Below are positions 1 to 10,262 of a stretch of DNA of 64,000 nucleotides, piece after piece. Source of the stretch: Canna indica (lineage: Eukaryota > Streptophyta > Magnoliopsida > Zingiberales > Cannaceae); assembly GCA_034359265.1 (NCBI GenBank), contig CP136892.1, positions 8,232,501 through 8,296,500 on the forward strand, in the 5' to 3' direction. A program made the position numbers and the translations under genes. A model generated the notes under the pieces. It was not told the origin of the DNA, did not search any database, and was given only the letters and a program-made list of their open reading frames with translations. Numbering within the stretch: position 1 is the first letter of the stretch; the number at the start of each line of letters is the position of its first letter.

Positions 1-2242
1 GTTTTGAAAGGCAAGCTTTCTGAAAAGGAAGGAAGAAATTTTTTTCAGCAATTGATTGATGCAATTAGTTATTGTCATGATAAGGGTATTTACCACAGGG
101 ATTTGAAGGTAATCAATGATAAACTGACCTAAATGATAAGTTACTATCAGTAACATTATTTTTCTCTTCTTACTATGTTTTTTTTCTTTTTTTGCTTCTT
201 TTCCAGCCAGAAAATGTGCTTGTGGATGCAAAAGGAAACATAAAGATATCTGATTTTGGCCTCAGTGCTCTACCTCAGCATCTTGGTGTATGTGATTCAA
301 CTAATTGACTGATCTAAATGCTAATTATTCAATGAGTTTATTGCTATTTTCTTACTTTTGGTATTGTATATCAGAATGATGGATTACTGCATACAACTTG
401 TGGAAGTCCCAGCTACATGGCCCCTGAGGTAGCTTTGAATCTTTTAGTTTTAGTTTTTCTTGCATAGCCCAAATTATTTTATGTAAAGTTTGTTTGACCT
501 GACACCGACACAGTTTAATCATGTTTTCACCAACTCAATTGAGGTCTCATGTTTAAGGAAATATATGTTCTAAAATCTTGAGTCATGTGAAACTTGGGGG
601 AAAAAAAATCCAACTCTAACTGAGTACACTCTACTATCACATCCTTTCCAACCACATCAGTTAGTACTCTACAGCTTATTGTTTTTGTTGCTGTTTCTAT
701 TAGATCCTTCTGAATCGAGGCTATGATGGTGCAAGGACAGATATCTGGTCTTGTGGTGTCATCCTATATGTGATTCTTACTGGTCGTCTTCCTTTTGATG
801 ACCGGAATCTCGCAGTTCTTTATCATAAGGTACACCTAGAACGACGAATTGGAGTAGTATGATAAATCAGTGACAAATTCTTCATTGATCTTTCCTTATC
901 TGATGCAGATCTTTAGGGGTGACACCAAGATTCCGAACTCGCTCTCTCCTGCTGCTCAACACATCTTAAGAAGACTTCTTGATCCATGTCCATTAACCCG
1001 AATCAATGTAGCTGGAATCAAAGCTGATGAGTGGTTCAAGCAAGGGTATACCCCGGTTTCCCCAAACAATGATGATGATGACGACGACGACAATTTATGT
1101 CTAAATAGTTCTCTTTTAACTAAAGAGGTAGCTTATTAATTTTAATACTGATGCCTTAATTTTGGTAAATTTGTATGTTGCGATGTATCTAACATTTTAG
1201 TCTTCAGCAGCATAATGTGTCAGATGAAAATAAAACTTTGCCAATCAATGCATTTCAGCTTATTGGAATGTCGTCATCCCTTGACCTTTCGGGCTTGTTT
1301 GAGAAAGAGGTAAATGACAGATTCCTCAGTTTTTATGGGTAAATTATCTCGAAAAGATTCATATTTTGGTTTAGTCGCAGCTTTGTCATCGTCTCTAAAA
1401 TTAAAGAGAAGAGTTCCAATCTTTAATAACTGAATCCAGTTTGGCCTATGTTTTTGTGTCAAATAGCAACTTGTCTTATGTTCATTGTCCACACAAGTCA
1501 AACTTGATTTACTTATAGCATAGGAGATTTTCTTCACCAAGTTTCATAAACCTAATTTGTTTACAGTAAATTGATATCAGTTGACCTACTACTGCAGGAT
1601 GCATCTGAAAGAAAGTTTATGTTCACTTCAAAGCATTCACCAAAAGATTTGTTTGAAAACCTTGTCGACATTGTTACAGGAATGGGGTTTCAGGTTCGAA
1701 AGGAGCACAAGAAAGTCAGTATATCAAAATCTTTCGGCAGACAGTTTTATTTTTGACAAGTTATAAAGCAAACTCAGTAATCAAAGATATACTGTTTGAA
1801 ATTGAAATTGTGTTTTCTTATTTGGCAGTTGAAATTTACACTGAAGCCCAAGGACCCCAAGAGAAAGAGCATTGGATCATCAATCTCTATCACTGCAGAG
1901 GTATACTTCTTTCCTACTGAGTTTTCTTCCACATGATGATATTTGTTATTCTCACTAAATCACTTTTATGTGAAAATTATATTGCATGCAGGCATTTGAG
2001 CTCAGTCCATGCACATGTGCTGTAGAACTGAGGAAATTACAGGGGGACTCTTCATTGTACAAAAAGGTAATAATATTTTAATAACGTTTCTTTTCTCTTC
2101 CTAAGAATCAGATATAAATCTAGCATCTCAAATTTGATTTCTGAATCAAATGTTGCAGACATGTGCAAAGCTATCTGAAGAGCTGGGTGTTTGTGAGAGT
2201 CAACAGCATTTGGAGAGGCCTCTCCTCAAGATACATACTTAG
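1..2242 (+). CDS. CIPK21: CBL-interacting protein kinase (CIPK21-like), 3' part of gene, 10 exons
   Basis: Serine/threonine kinase of the SnRK3/CIPK family, activated by calcium-loaded CBL sensors and acting in abiotic-stress and ion signalling. The 5' end lies before the window. Exons read directly: 1-108, 207-287, 375-428, 704-829, 909-1127, 1208-1309, 1598-1714, 1829-1900, 1992-2066, 2159-2242. All introns are GT-AG and phase 0, giving 345 residues and a TAG stop. Visible motifs (residues counted from base 1): catalytic HRDLK 32-36, DFG 52-54, activation loop with [12 protein letters not shown] 79-81, WSCGVIL in subdomain IX, an Asp run 178-184, and the NAF/FISL CBL-binding motif with NAF at 210-212 followed by [11 protein letters not shown]. 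The last exons form the phosphatase-interacting/C-terminal regulatory domain. Many introns place it in the intron-rich CIPK clade. The acidic linker and the NAF context best match CIPK21 from memory; the family is certain, the exact orthologue less so. No disabling change is seen. Confidence 0.85.
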
Positions 2243-2481
2243 GGATAGTTTATGCTGCCCTTGAAATTACTCAATTGTACATAACGAGCGTCCTTGTAGG
2301 CGAATCATAGCATTATATATGGACGTATAGAAGGAATAATTTATAGGACGTTGTCCCAAAGTTATAGTATATATATACATATATATTGTCATTGTTGTCA
2401 ATATAGAAAAATGAAATGTTCATTTTTGAGTAATGTGTTACGTTGTGTAACATGTTTTTGGTCTTCAATCTTGATGCAATT
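2243..2481 (+). other. 3' UTR and downstream flank of the kinase gene
   Basis: AT-rich sequence after the kinase stop, with a TA/CA dinucleotide stretch near 2366-2386 and near-upstream A-rich motifs (AATAAT near 2335, AATGAA near 2412) that could serve polyadenylation. The cleavage site cannot be fixed. It ends at the target duplication of the next LINE, so the natural downstream region has been displaced by about 5.8 kb. Confidence 0.55.
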
Positions 2482-2498
2482 AAATCTGTTGTTGCAAT

Positions 2499-4345
2499 AT
2501 GGCGTCTCTGGCGATGGAAAACCCTAAGGGCTCTCCCCCCGCTGCGCCGCCCCTCCCGTCTCTTCTCCCCCTGCCTCCCCCCAATCCGTCGGATGGATCA
2601 CTCCCCTCTGCTCCTCCCTCGTTGGTGAACCAGCCGCTCTCTTCGTCTTCGTATAATCCAAATCTTCCGGTAAGAAACCCTCAACCGAGATCTTGGGTTG
2701 ATCTCTTGAAAAAAATCAAACCCTAAAGGTACGTCCTCTCTCGATTTCTCCGCCACTTTTTCGAAGATTTCGTCTTCCTCTCAAGATCGCGTTGTTTTTT
2801 CGCCGGATCAAGTCAAAGCCCTTTGTGAACCTTGGTTGGCAAGTTTAATTGGAAAATTTTTGGGGAAGCCGCCTCCCCTCGATTTCATTCGTTCTTGGGC
2901 TTCTAGGCTTTGGTATATCCACAGATTTCAGTCAGTTCTTGATCTAGACGACAATTTTTTCATTTTTCGATTTAACTCGCCGGAATCCGCTATCTTTGTT
3001 CTCACCAGTGGCCCTTGGTCTCTCAGAGGCGATGTTCTTCGGTTAATTCCGTAGAAGCCTCTCTTCAAGCCCTAGGAAGAACTTTTCACCACTACGCCAA
3101 TTTGGCTTCGGCTGCAGTCTTTGCCTCTAGCGTTTTGGAATTTGGATTGCGTTTCTCATATTGCCAGTGTTTTCGGTAAAGTTTTAAAAATTAATGATCG
3201 TTCGTTCTCCTTTGAAAGGGGAAAATACGTTCGGGTGTGCGTTGAAATCAACCTTGCTTTGCCCCTCCGCCAAGGGGTTTGGATTTCTTTGGGTGATTTT
3301 GAGTTCTTTCAACCGGTTTGCTACGAAAATTTTCCTTCTGTGTGCTTCCATTGTGGCATAATCGGCCACCGTGAATCGGCTTTCCCTACTTTGCTTTCGT
3401 GGAAAGTTTCTAAATCTGTTTCCTCTGATTCGGCCTCGAAAAACGATGCTTCAGTTCTAAAGGTTAACCCTAATTCTGGGATTGCTTCTTCGACTGCCCC
3501 CAACCCTTCTAGAATTTCTTCTTCTGATATTGTAAATAATTTTTCTCCTATGGATGTGGCTTCTTCTGCTTTGCCTCCGAACCCTAGCCCCCCTCCCTCT
3601 TCAGAACTTCCTCCAGAACCATCCTGTGGTCCCTGGATTGAAGTTGAAAGAAGGAATAGTCGTGGAAGGCATCCTCGTAGTGCGTGCTCTTCCTCTATTA
3701 CTAGGGAAGACTATGCTCGGATGCGGGAGTCTTCTTCCAATCCTAAGGATCGGGGTGAGGACTTGGGGAAGTCTCCGACTCAGGTAAAGAGTATTTCTAA
3801 TAATTTTACTTCTAATGCATCGACTTCTTTGTATGTGCCCAAGCAGAAGTTTAATTCTTTCCCTTTGAATGATAAAAATTGCTAATCATGTTGTTCGTTC
3901 TAATTTTCTTATAAAAACCCCTGTTTCTAAGTCTCAGACTAGCATAAATAACTCTCATGCTTCTAACTCAGATAAGCAAATCTCCATTAGCTTGCCTAAC
4001 CAATCTTCAATGATAGTAGACCCTCCTGGTTCAAAATTCCTTTCTGAACTTGCTTATCAGATTGTTGTTGTTTTTAAATCTAATAAGGAGTCAAATATCT
4101 CTCTGCCTAACTCCCGCATCCCCAGCAAAGAAAGTGCCATAGCTTTAAAGGGTAAAGCCTCTATTTCCAAGGCCTCCCCTTCTAATAAAAGGCGCAAGGC
4201 TCAATTGAACCCTAGCATTCTTCTTCTAGAAGATAAGCAACCTAATTTTACTACCTGTTATGCTGTCCTTGATAGTAATTGCATGTCTTCTAACACCCCT
4301 AGCCCTGTTATTATTGATGATGAACATAATCAATTGGAATGTTAG
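2499..4345 (+). pseudogene. LINE-A ORF1 (DUF4283 gag-like protein), broken
   Basis: RNA-binding gag-like protein of plant L1 elements. Starts at the ATG at 2499 with a Pro/Ser-rich N-terminus, stops in frame near 2726, then continues in other frames at 2836-3054 and 3121-3885 and in 3869-4345. The DUF4283 core is seen around 2836-3330 (short motifs such as FIFRF and GPWSL). A CCHC knuckle follows near 3346-3390 (CFHCGIIGH), but its last Cys is Phe. The C-terminal part is Ser/Pro-rich low complexity. Its end overlaps the presumed ORF2 start at 4320, the usual ORF1/ORF2 arrangement. At least three frame breaks make it a pseudogene. Confidence 0.8.
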
Positions 4346-7300
4346 AGGTGCTTGGTGGAGGCCTGTTAGAGACTTCCTATCCCTTCAGATAAGAAATTTT
4401 CACCTTAAAATTACAATCCTCTAGGAAACTCACTTAAATGAGCAAGATATATTCTAATAAGCTTGTTAAGTCTTTTGGTAGAGCTTGGCATGCTGCCATT
4501 CAATCTAGTGCTAGAGCCTCTGGAGGTATAATCATTGCTTGGCATACTGACTTTGTCCTGGCCCAGGTAATTTCCACCTCTTCTCAAATTGTTCATGTGG
4601 TTGTTAAAATTGAGCAATCTGAGCATTTTTTACTTTATAGTGTGTATGCTAGTACTAATCCCAATTTGCGCAATTAGTTATGAAATAGTTTATCTCATAT
4701 TGATCTTAATTCTTTTCCATGGATTATATTGGGTGATTTTAATTGTATTCTTGATTCTGTTGACAAATGTGGTGGCTCTCCTTTAAGGCTTACTAAACCT
4801 ATCATTGACTTCAAAAGTTTTGTGGATAATTATGGTATTTCTGATTTAGGTTTCATTGGGAATAGATTTACTTGGACTAATAATAGAAAATATTTATCTA
4901 AAATTCTTATCAGATTGGACATGGTTTTTTGCCAATGATGCTTTCTTACATTTCCATGGACATACCTCTATTTTGCACTTAAATAGAATTACTTTAGATC
5001 ATAATCCTTTACTTATATCAATTCCTAAATCTAGGCAAAAGAGAAATAGACTATTTACTTTTCAAAAGTTTTGGACTAAATATCCTGAATGTGAAAATGT
5101 GATTTCTAATGCTTTGCATACTCTCAACCCTTTTGGCTTGCCTTTTAATTTCTCTGATAAGCTTAAAAATACTAAATTTTCCCTTACTCATTGGAATAAA
5201 AATAATTTAGGGCAGCTTGAAACCCTCCTAGAGTCTACTCTTAATGATATTTCTCTTCTTGAGTCTCTTGAAGGAAACTATAATGCCCCTGCTGATATTG
5301 ATTCTAGACTCAGATGTCTTTATAATAAATCCATTGCCTTACAAAGACAAATCTATTCTAAATGGTGGTCTAAATCTAAGGCTAAATGGATTCAAGAATG
5401 TGACTATAACACTGCTTATTTTCATAAACTAGTCACTTGCCGTAGAAGAACTAACTTCATTTCCTCTATTCTTTTCAATCGTAATGAATCTATCACTAAT
5501 AATAAGAATATTCTTAATGAATTTGCTAATCACTACTCCCTTTTATGGTCCAATAACTTGAATCCCAATAATTCCTTTAATTGGCCTCCCTTTAAAGCTA
5601 TCTCTACCTCTGATGCTGATCAGCTCATCATTCCTTTTTCTTCCAATGAAATTCTCAGCACTGTTAAATTCTTGGGGAATGGCAAAAGTCCGGGATATGA
5701 TGGCTTTACCGCTGAATTTTATAAGCAATACTGGCCTATTATCTCTGAAGAGTTCTATAACATTCTTAATATATTCCATTCTTCTGCCATTTTCCCCTCT
5801 GATTGGAATAAAACTATTCTTACCTTTATGCCAAAGTGCCATACTCCTAAGTCTGTCAAAAACTATAGACCTATTGCACTTTGTAATCTTGCCTACAGAA
5901 TTATGTCTAAGTTAATTACCAACATATTAAAACATTATTTACCCAGCATTATTTCTCATGAGCAATCAGCTTTCATTAAGGGTAGAAATATCCATGACAA
6001 TATTCTTATTATCCAGGAGCTGGCCCCACTCCTTTGATGATTCTAAGGGTTCTTCCCCCTATATTATTATCAAAATGGATATTGAAAAAGCTTTTGACAT
6101 GCTTAAATGGAATGCTATTATTGATGTTCTTAAGCTTTGTGGCTTTCCTGCTCAATTCATTAACTGGATCTATACTTGTATCTCCTTCCCCTCTTTTGCT
6201 TGTTTAATCAATACTAAGCTCTCTAGTTTCTTCCCCTCCAATAGGAGAATTAGGCAAGGGGATCCTATTTTCCTCTTAAAATTTTAAAAGTCTTAATACC
6301 ATCAAGAATATTTTTACTCATTATGAAGCTCTAATTGGTCAAAAAGTTAACTTCAATCAGTCTGAAATTTATTTTCCTAGAAATACCCCCTTCGCTGCCA
6401 AACTAAGAATTTGCAACATGTTAGGCATGAAAATGGGATCTTTTCTCTTTAAATACTTAGGTATCATGATCTCTCCTAGAAGGCTCCCTCCTAAAACTCA
6501 TGATAGCATCATTTCCCTTATAGACTCCAAGCTTGCCAATTGGAAATCCAACTTGCTTTCACAAGTTGATAAGCTAGTGTTAATCAAATGTGTGCTCAAT
6601 GCCATGCCTATTCACTCTTTAGCTGTCTCCTGACTTACTGCTGAAACCTATAATAGTATGGAGCAAAGAATGAGAAATTTCTTTTGGGACAAATCCCATA
6701 CTAAGAAAAGCATTCATCTTATTAATTGGGATACCCTAACTCTCCCTAAGCCTATGGGTGGTCTTGGTCTCCAGGACCTAAAATCTAAGAGCCTCTCTCT
6801 GCAGGCTAAAAGAATCCAGGTCTATCTCAATAATTCTAATTCTCTTTGGCTACAGGTTGTCAAAACAAAGTACCCTGCTCTCAGCTTTGCTTATGATACT
6901 TCTCTTAATAAGAAATATGGGTCTTGGAAGCTTTTCTCTAATGCTTTCTCTGCTCTTAAAATTGGCTTTCATAAATCTATTGGCTCAGGTGCTGGTACTT
7001 TTTTATTTCATGATAAATAAATTTTAGACTTACCTATTGCCTTAAAGCCTACTTATGTGAATACTAATTTGTTGGATACTATCACTCATGTGCATCATTT
7101 GATGGATAATAATCAGTGGTCAGCTTTTTTCGGCTTAACCATCTGTGGAAAATATTTGTGGGAGACTATTGAGAAGATTGTGATTCCGAATACTCCCTAT
7201 GATGATTTCTACTGTTGGGAAAATAGTACTGGTGGTATGGCCTCTTCTTGCCATGCTTATAGATTTCTAAGAACCTGTGAACCAGTTTTTACTGATTTAA

Positions 7301-8282
7301 ATCCTACTTGGGATAAGATTTGGAAGCTTGCCACTTCCCCCAAGGTAAGGCTTTTCATGTGGAAGTTTTTTCATGGTAAATTGTTAACTCGATCTGGTTT
7401 ATTTCATTTAAAATTTTTGGATTCTGATATCTTTGTTCTTTGTGGTTCTCATGTTGAAACTATTCAACATCTTTTCTTTGATTGCCCTATTGTTTCTGAT
7501 TTATGGTCGGCTTTGGCTGTTAAGCTCAATTTAGATTTTTCATGTAGAAATAATTGGATTCTGGTAGCTGGTTACTGCTGAATTCTCGTCCATTCAAAGG
7601 CAAGGAACCCTTAGCCATTGTTGCTAATACCTGTTGGTTCACTTGGTTTTTTCGAAATTCTATTTTGCATGATGAAGTGATGCCTACTACTAGTAATGCT
7701 ATGGCTCGGATTCTTGCATATATTGATCAATATATGACTCCAGTATTACCTGAGGGAAATCATATTCCCCCATCCAATCTTCTCTCTTAGTCTCCCCCTC
7801 CTAGTCATTGTATAAAAATTAATTGTGATGGATCCATTTTAAATGATGAAGGAGGCACTGAGTTTATCTTTCGCAACCATCTTGGTGAATGTATTTATGC
7901 TGCTTCAAATTTTACTGAAACTAACTCCATTATTTTTTGTGAAGCTTATGCCATTTACTTAGCTCTTACTATGGTAGTCACCTTGAGTTTCAAATGCATT
8001 AAGCTGGAGTCTGATTGCAAATTGGTAGTCGATAGCATCAACAACATAACTTTGCAGCCTTGGTCTTTATATGCACTTTGTATTAATATTCGATCTATGT
8101 TAGATAAATTCTCTCATGTATCTATCTCCTTTGTAAATAGATCTGCAAACAAAGCTGCCCATTGGGCAGCAAACAAGGGTCGAATCTGGAAAGAATTCAA
8201 ATTTTGGACTTCCATCTGCCCCCCCGATCTTGACCTAATTAATATTAATTTCAGGATACTGTTACTGCTATTATCTAATTAA
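4320..8282 (+). pseudogene. LINE-A ORF2 (endonuclease, RT, zf-RVT, RNase H), broken
   Basis: The likely start at 4320 reads MNIINWNVRGA, the start of an APE-type endonuclease; a TAG near 4423 sits just before the expected ETH motif. The endonuclease shows GDFNCILD near 4730-4755. RT begins near 5640 (NYRPIALCN near 5860, then QSAFIKGR) and continues with KMDIEKAFD near 6070 and RIRQGDP near 6250. The sequence then jumps to the region after the active site (LIGQKVNFN near 6335), so the F/YADD box is missing. zf-RVT lies at about 7300-7520 (KVRLFMWK, HLFFDCP) and RNase H at 7810-8282 with INCDGS, an EAYA motif, ESDCKLV and NKAAHWAAN. At least five frame changes. RNase H C-terminal to zf-RVT marks one branch of plant L1s. 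Confidence 0.85.
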
Positions 8283-8325
8283 TATTAATTTCCTTTTTCT
8301 TGCAAAAAAAAAAATCTATTGTTGC

Positions 8326-8376
8326 CACTTGACACTGTATGCCTAAAATATTTTGAACATTTATAAGAAGTTATTG
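8326..8376. other. Short original genomic sequence between LINE-A and LINE-B
   Basis: About 50 bp of unique AT-rich DNA lies between the right target duplication of LINE-A and the poly-T start of LINE-B. It ends in AAGTTATTG, which recurs at 19803-19811 on the far side of LINE-B. Apart from the 19.8-20.8 kb interval this is the only sequence here that probably belonged to the pre-insertion locus. Confidence 0.5.
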
Positions 8377-8385
8377 TTTTTTTTT

Positions 8386-8719
8386 GACGGAAAATAAGTT
8401 CCGAGGAACCCACTGTTTGCATTTCAAAGGATTTGAAATACCTAGAGTACATATACAAGAAGAGAGGAGGAAGCACAATCGTGCTCCCTAGCACAAGGAA
8501 AAAAGTTGCACAAAGGCATATAAGAAGAGGACCCAAGAAAAATGAGGGTCCGCACGAAAGTTAGTTACGTAGAAATTTTGAGAGAAGGAACTTGGAATTC
8601 TCCACTGTAGTAAATAGTCCGTCGTTGCCAGCTCTGAAGATGATTGGATTCCTAGTTTTCCATAGATTCCAGCACCAAACCGAGGAGAGAATCCTGCGCT
8701 TGCGATTCCAATTTGCCAA
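8386..8719 (-). pseudogene. LINE-B ORF2 C-terminal tail and 3' UTR
   Basis: The minus frame reads a Trp-rich tail (SSVWCWNLWKTRNPIIFR near 8690-8640), the motif that ends ORF2 in L1 elements without RNase H, followed by a short Leu/Phe-rich stretch and a poly-A tail (poly-T at 8377-8385). It is separated from the RT part by LTR-A. LINE-B thus lacks the RNase H of LINE-A and belongs to a different L1 branch. Confidence 0.65.
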
Positions 8720-10262
8720 GTGAAAGCAATAAATATGAAGCAATAAACACAAACAAAATATCAATGCTAACACAATGATTTATAGTAGTACGGCCCCAAT
8801 GCCTACTCCACTACCTAAGCACCTAGCTTACGATTTCCAAATTAGTTTAACTAGATTAATTAGTTTCCTTACAATGAGGACTTTACACCAGAAAGTCTCC
8901 GCTCTCAAACCGAAGGCACTTCCACACTCGGAAGTATCCCGTCTTCCTATCGAGAGCACTCTCTCACCTCAACCTTAAGGACAACTCAACTAATACTAGC
9001 AAACTACGTTTACACCGGTGGATTTAAACCTCAAACACCAAGGCTACCACCAAATTTCAAGACCCATACTATAGGTCTTACACAAACTCAAATACAAAGA
9101 AATAAATAAGAAAATACAACATTAAATGGAGCAATAAATCAAACAATAAATTACTTAGCTCCACAACAAGATTCCTAGTTTTCTCTTGATGCCTTTGATG
9201 ATGAAGCAATGAAGTAAAGGCTTAATCAAGGAGATGAAAGGTTCAAGCTAGGGTTTTCACAAGATTTGCTCAATGAAGGCTTAGAATTGATCAAGAGATG
9301 ACTCAATAAGGTTAGAGGTGATTAACATCATGAAGGAAGGCTCTCATGGCTTCCTATTTATAAGCCATGAAGAGAAGAGAGAGCTCTCTTTTCTCAACGG
9401 GTGATTTTTTGCCCGTTACAGCCCGCCGATCGCTTGTCCGATCAATCGTCGGTCGACCGACCAAGCGATCGCCCAAGCGACCGGAGCATTCTGCCCATTC
9501 TGCCCATTCTGGGCAATGTTCGATCGATCGATCGATCGATCGAAATGCCGTCGGTCGATCGATCGATCGACCGAACCTGGGCAGGGTAGTTTGGTTAGGC
9601 TGGATTTTTTGCTCGTTTGGGTTTCGTCTTCGCTAAGTCTACTTATATAATATTTCTTAACTTTAAGTTAATAACTTTAGAATATAAATGTCATATAAGG
9701 ACTAACCCCCATTTGGATTCAATAAAAATATCTAAAAAATTAAAATCCTTAAGAATCAAAATCTAGTTTTTGGGGTCTAGTACAAATTTTCGGAAAATGA
9801 AAATTTTCTAATCTCCCGGGTCAAATATGGGCATGCTAAAGACTTTCAAAAATTCCTTAAAATACATCGTTATCTAGTTTTTACCCAATGAATAATTATT
9901 ATCATTTTTTGCGTCAAGAAAATGTCTAGATCATATAGCCCTCTAAGGAGCTCCCTAGGCTTAGTGAATTTCAGGGTGGTTTTCGGGTTTTCATATTTTG
10001 GAGTTCGGGTTTGGTTTTTGGATTCTTATGCATCATCATGAGGATTTACAACATAAACTAGACACCCTAATCCTAAACTCTAACTTCCCGAAGAATCCCG
10101 AGCGATGACGAGCGTCCTTGCTGATTTCTTCGATTTTTTTGATCGGGGACGTCGAGCGCTAACCGACTTGGAACCTAAAAGATTTCTCAATGAAACATTA
10201 GTTTCATATTTATTATCATTAAAATCAAGATTAAGATCAAGGTTGAAAATCTTAAGCCAACA
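8720..10262 (-). mobile_element. SIRE-like Copia LTR-A (solo, 3'-truncated)
   Basis: On the minus strand it starts TGTTGGCTTAAGATTTTC at 10262 and matches the LTRs at 12748-14573, 20764-22390 and 27984-29623. The shared blocks include the CTTTACACC..AAGTCTCCGCTCTCAAACCG region near 8880 and a TATAAATA box (minus) at about 9355-9362. The last ~145 bp of the family, with the CTCTAGTGTGGCC terminus, is missing. No internal region or partner LTR adjoins it, so it is a solo LTR inside LINE-B. It contains a GATC/TCGA-rich palindromic cluster at about 9419-9585. Confidence 0.8.

Larger units (their letters stand above)
2496..8311 (+). mobile_element. LINE-A: L1-type non-LTR retrotransposon with RNase H tail, decayed
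   Basis: Order of domains is ORF1 (gag-like DUF4283 with zinc knuckle), then ORF2 with endonuclease, reverse transcriptase, zf-RVT and RNase H, ending in an A tract at 8304-8314. It is flanked by a 14-bp target duplication, AAATCTGTTGTTGC at 2482-2495 and AAATCTATTGTTGC at 8312-8325, one mismatch. The element begins three bases before the ORF1 ATG, so a 5' UTR is almost absent and slight 5' truncation is likely. Several frameshifts and stops, plus loss of the RT active-site block, make it inactive. The duplication gives the boundaries high confidence. Confidence 0.9.

Noticed and set aside
9367..9636. Arg/Asp/Ser-rich ORFs in the LTR (also 13386-13906, 21513-21745, 28703-28960)
   Set aside because: They translate the GATC/TCGA palindrome block of the Copia LTRs, differ in each copy, and have no start or domain support.
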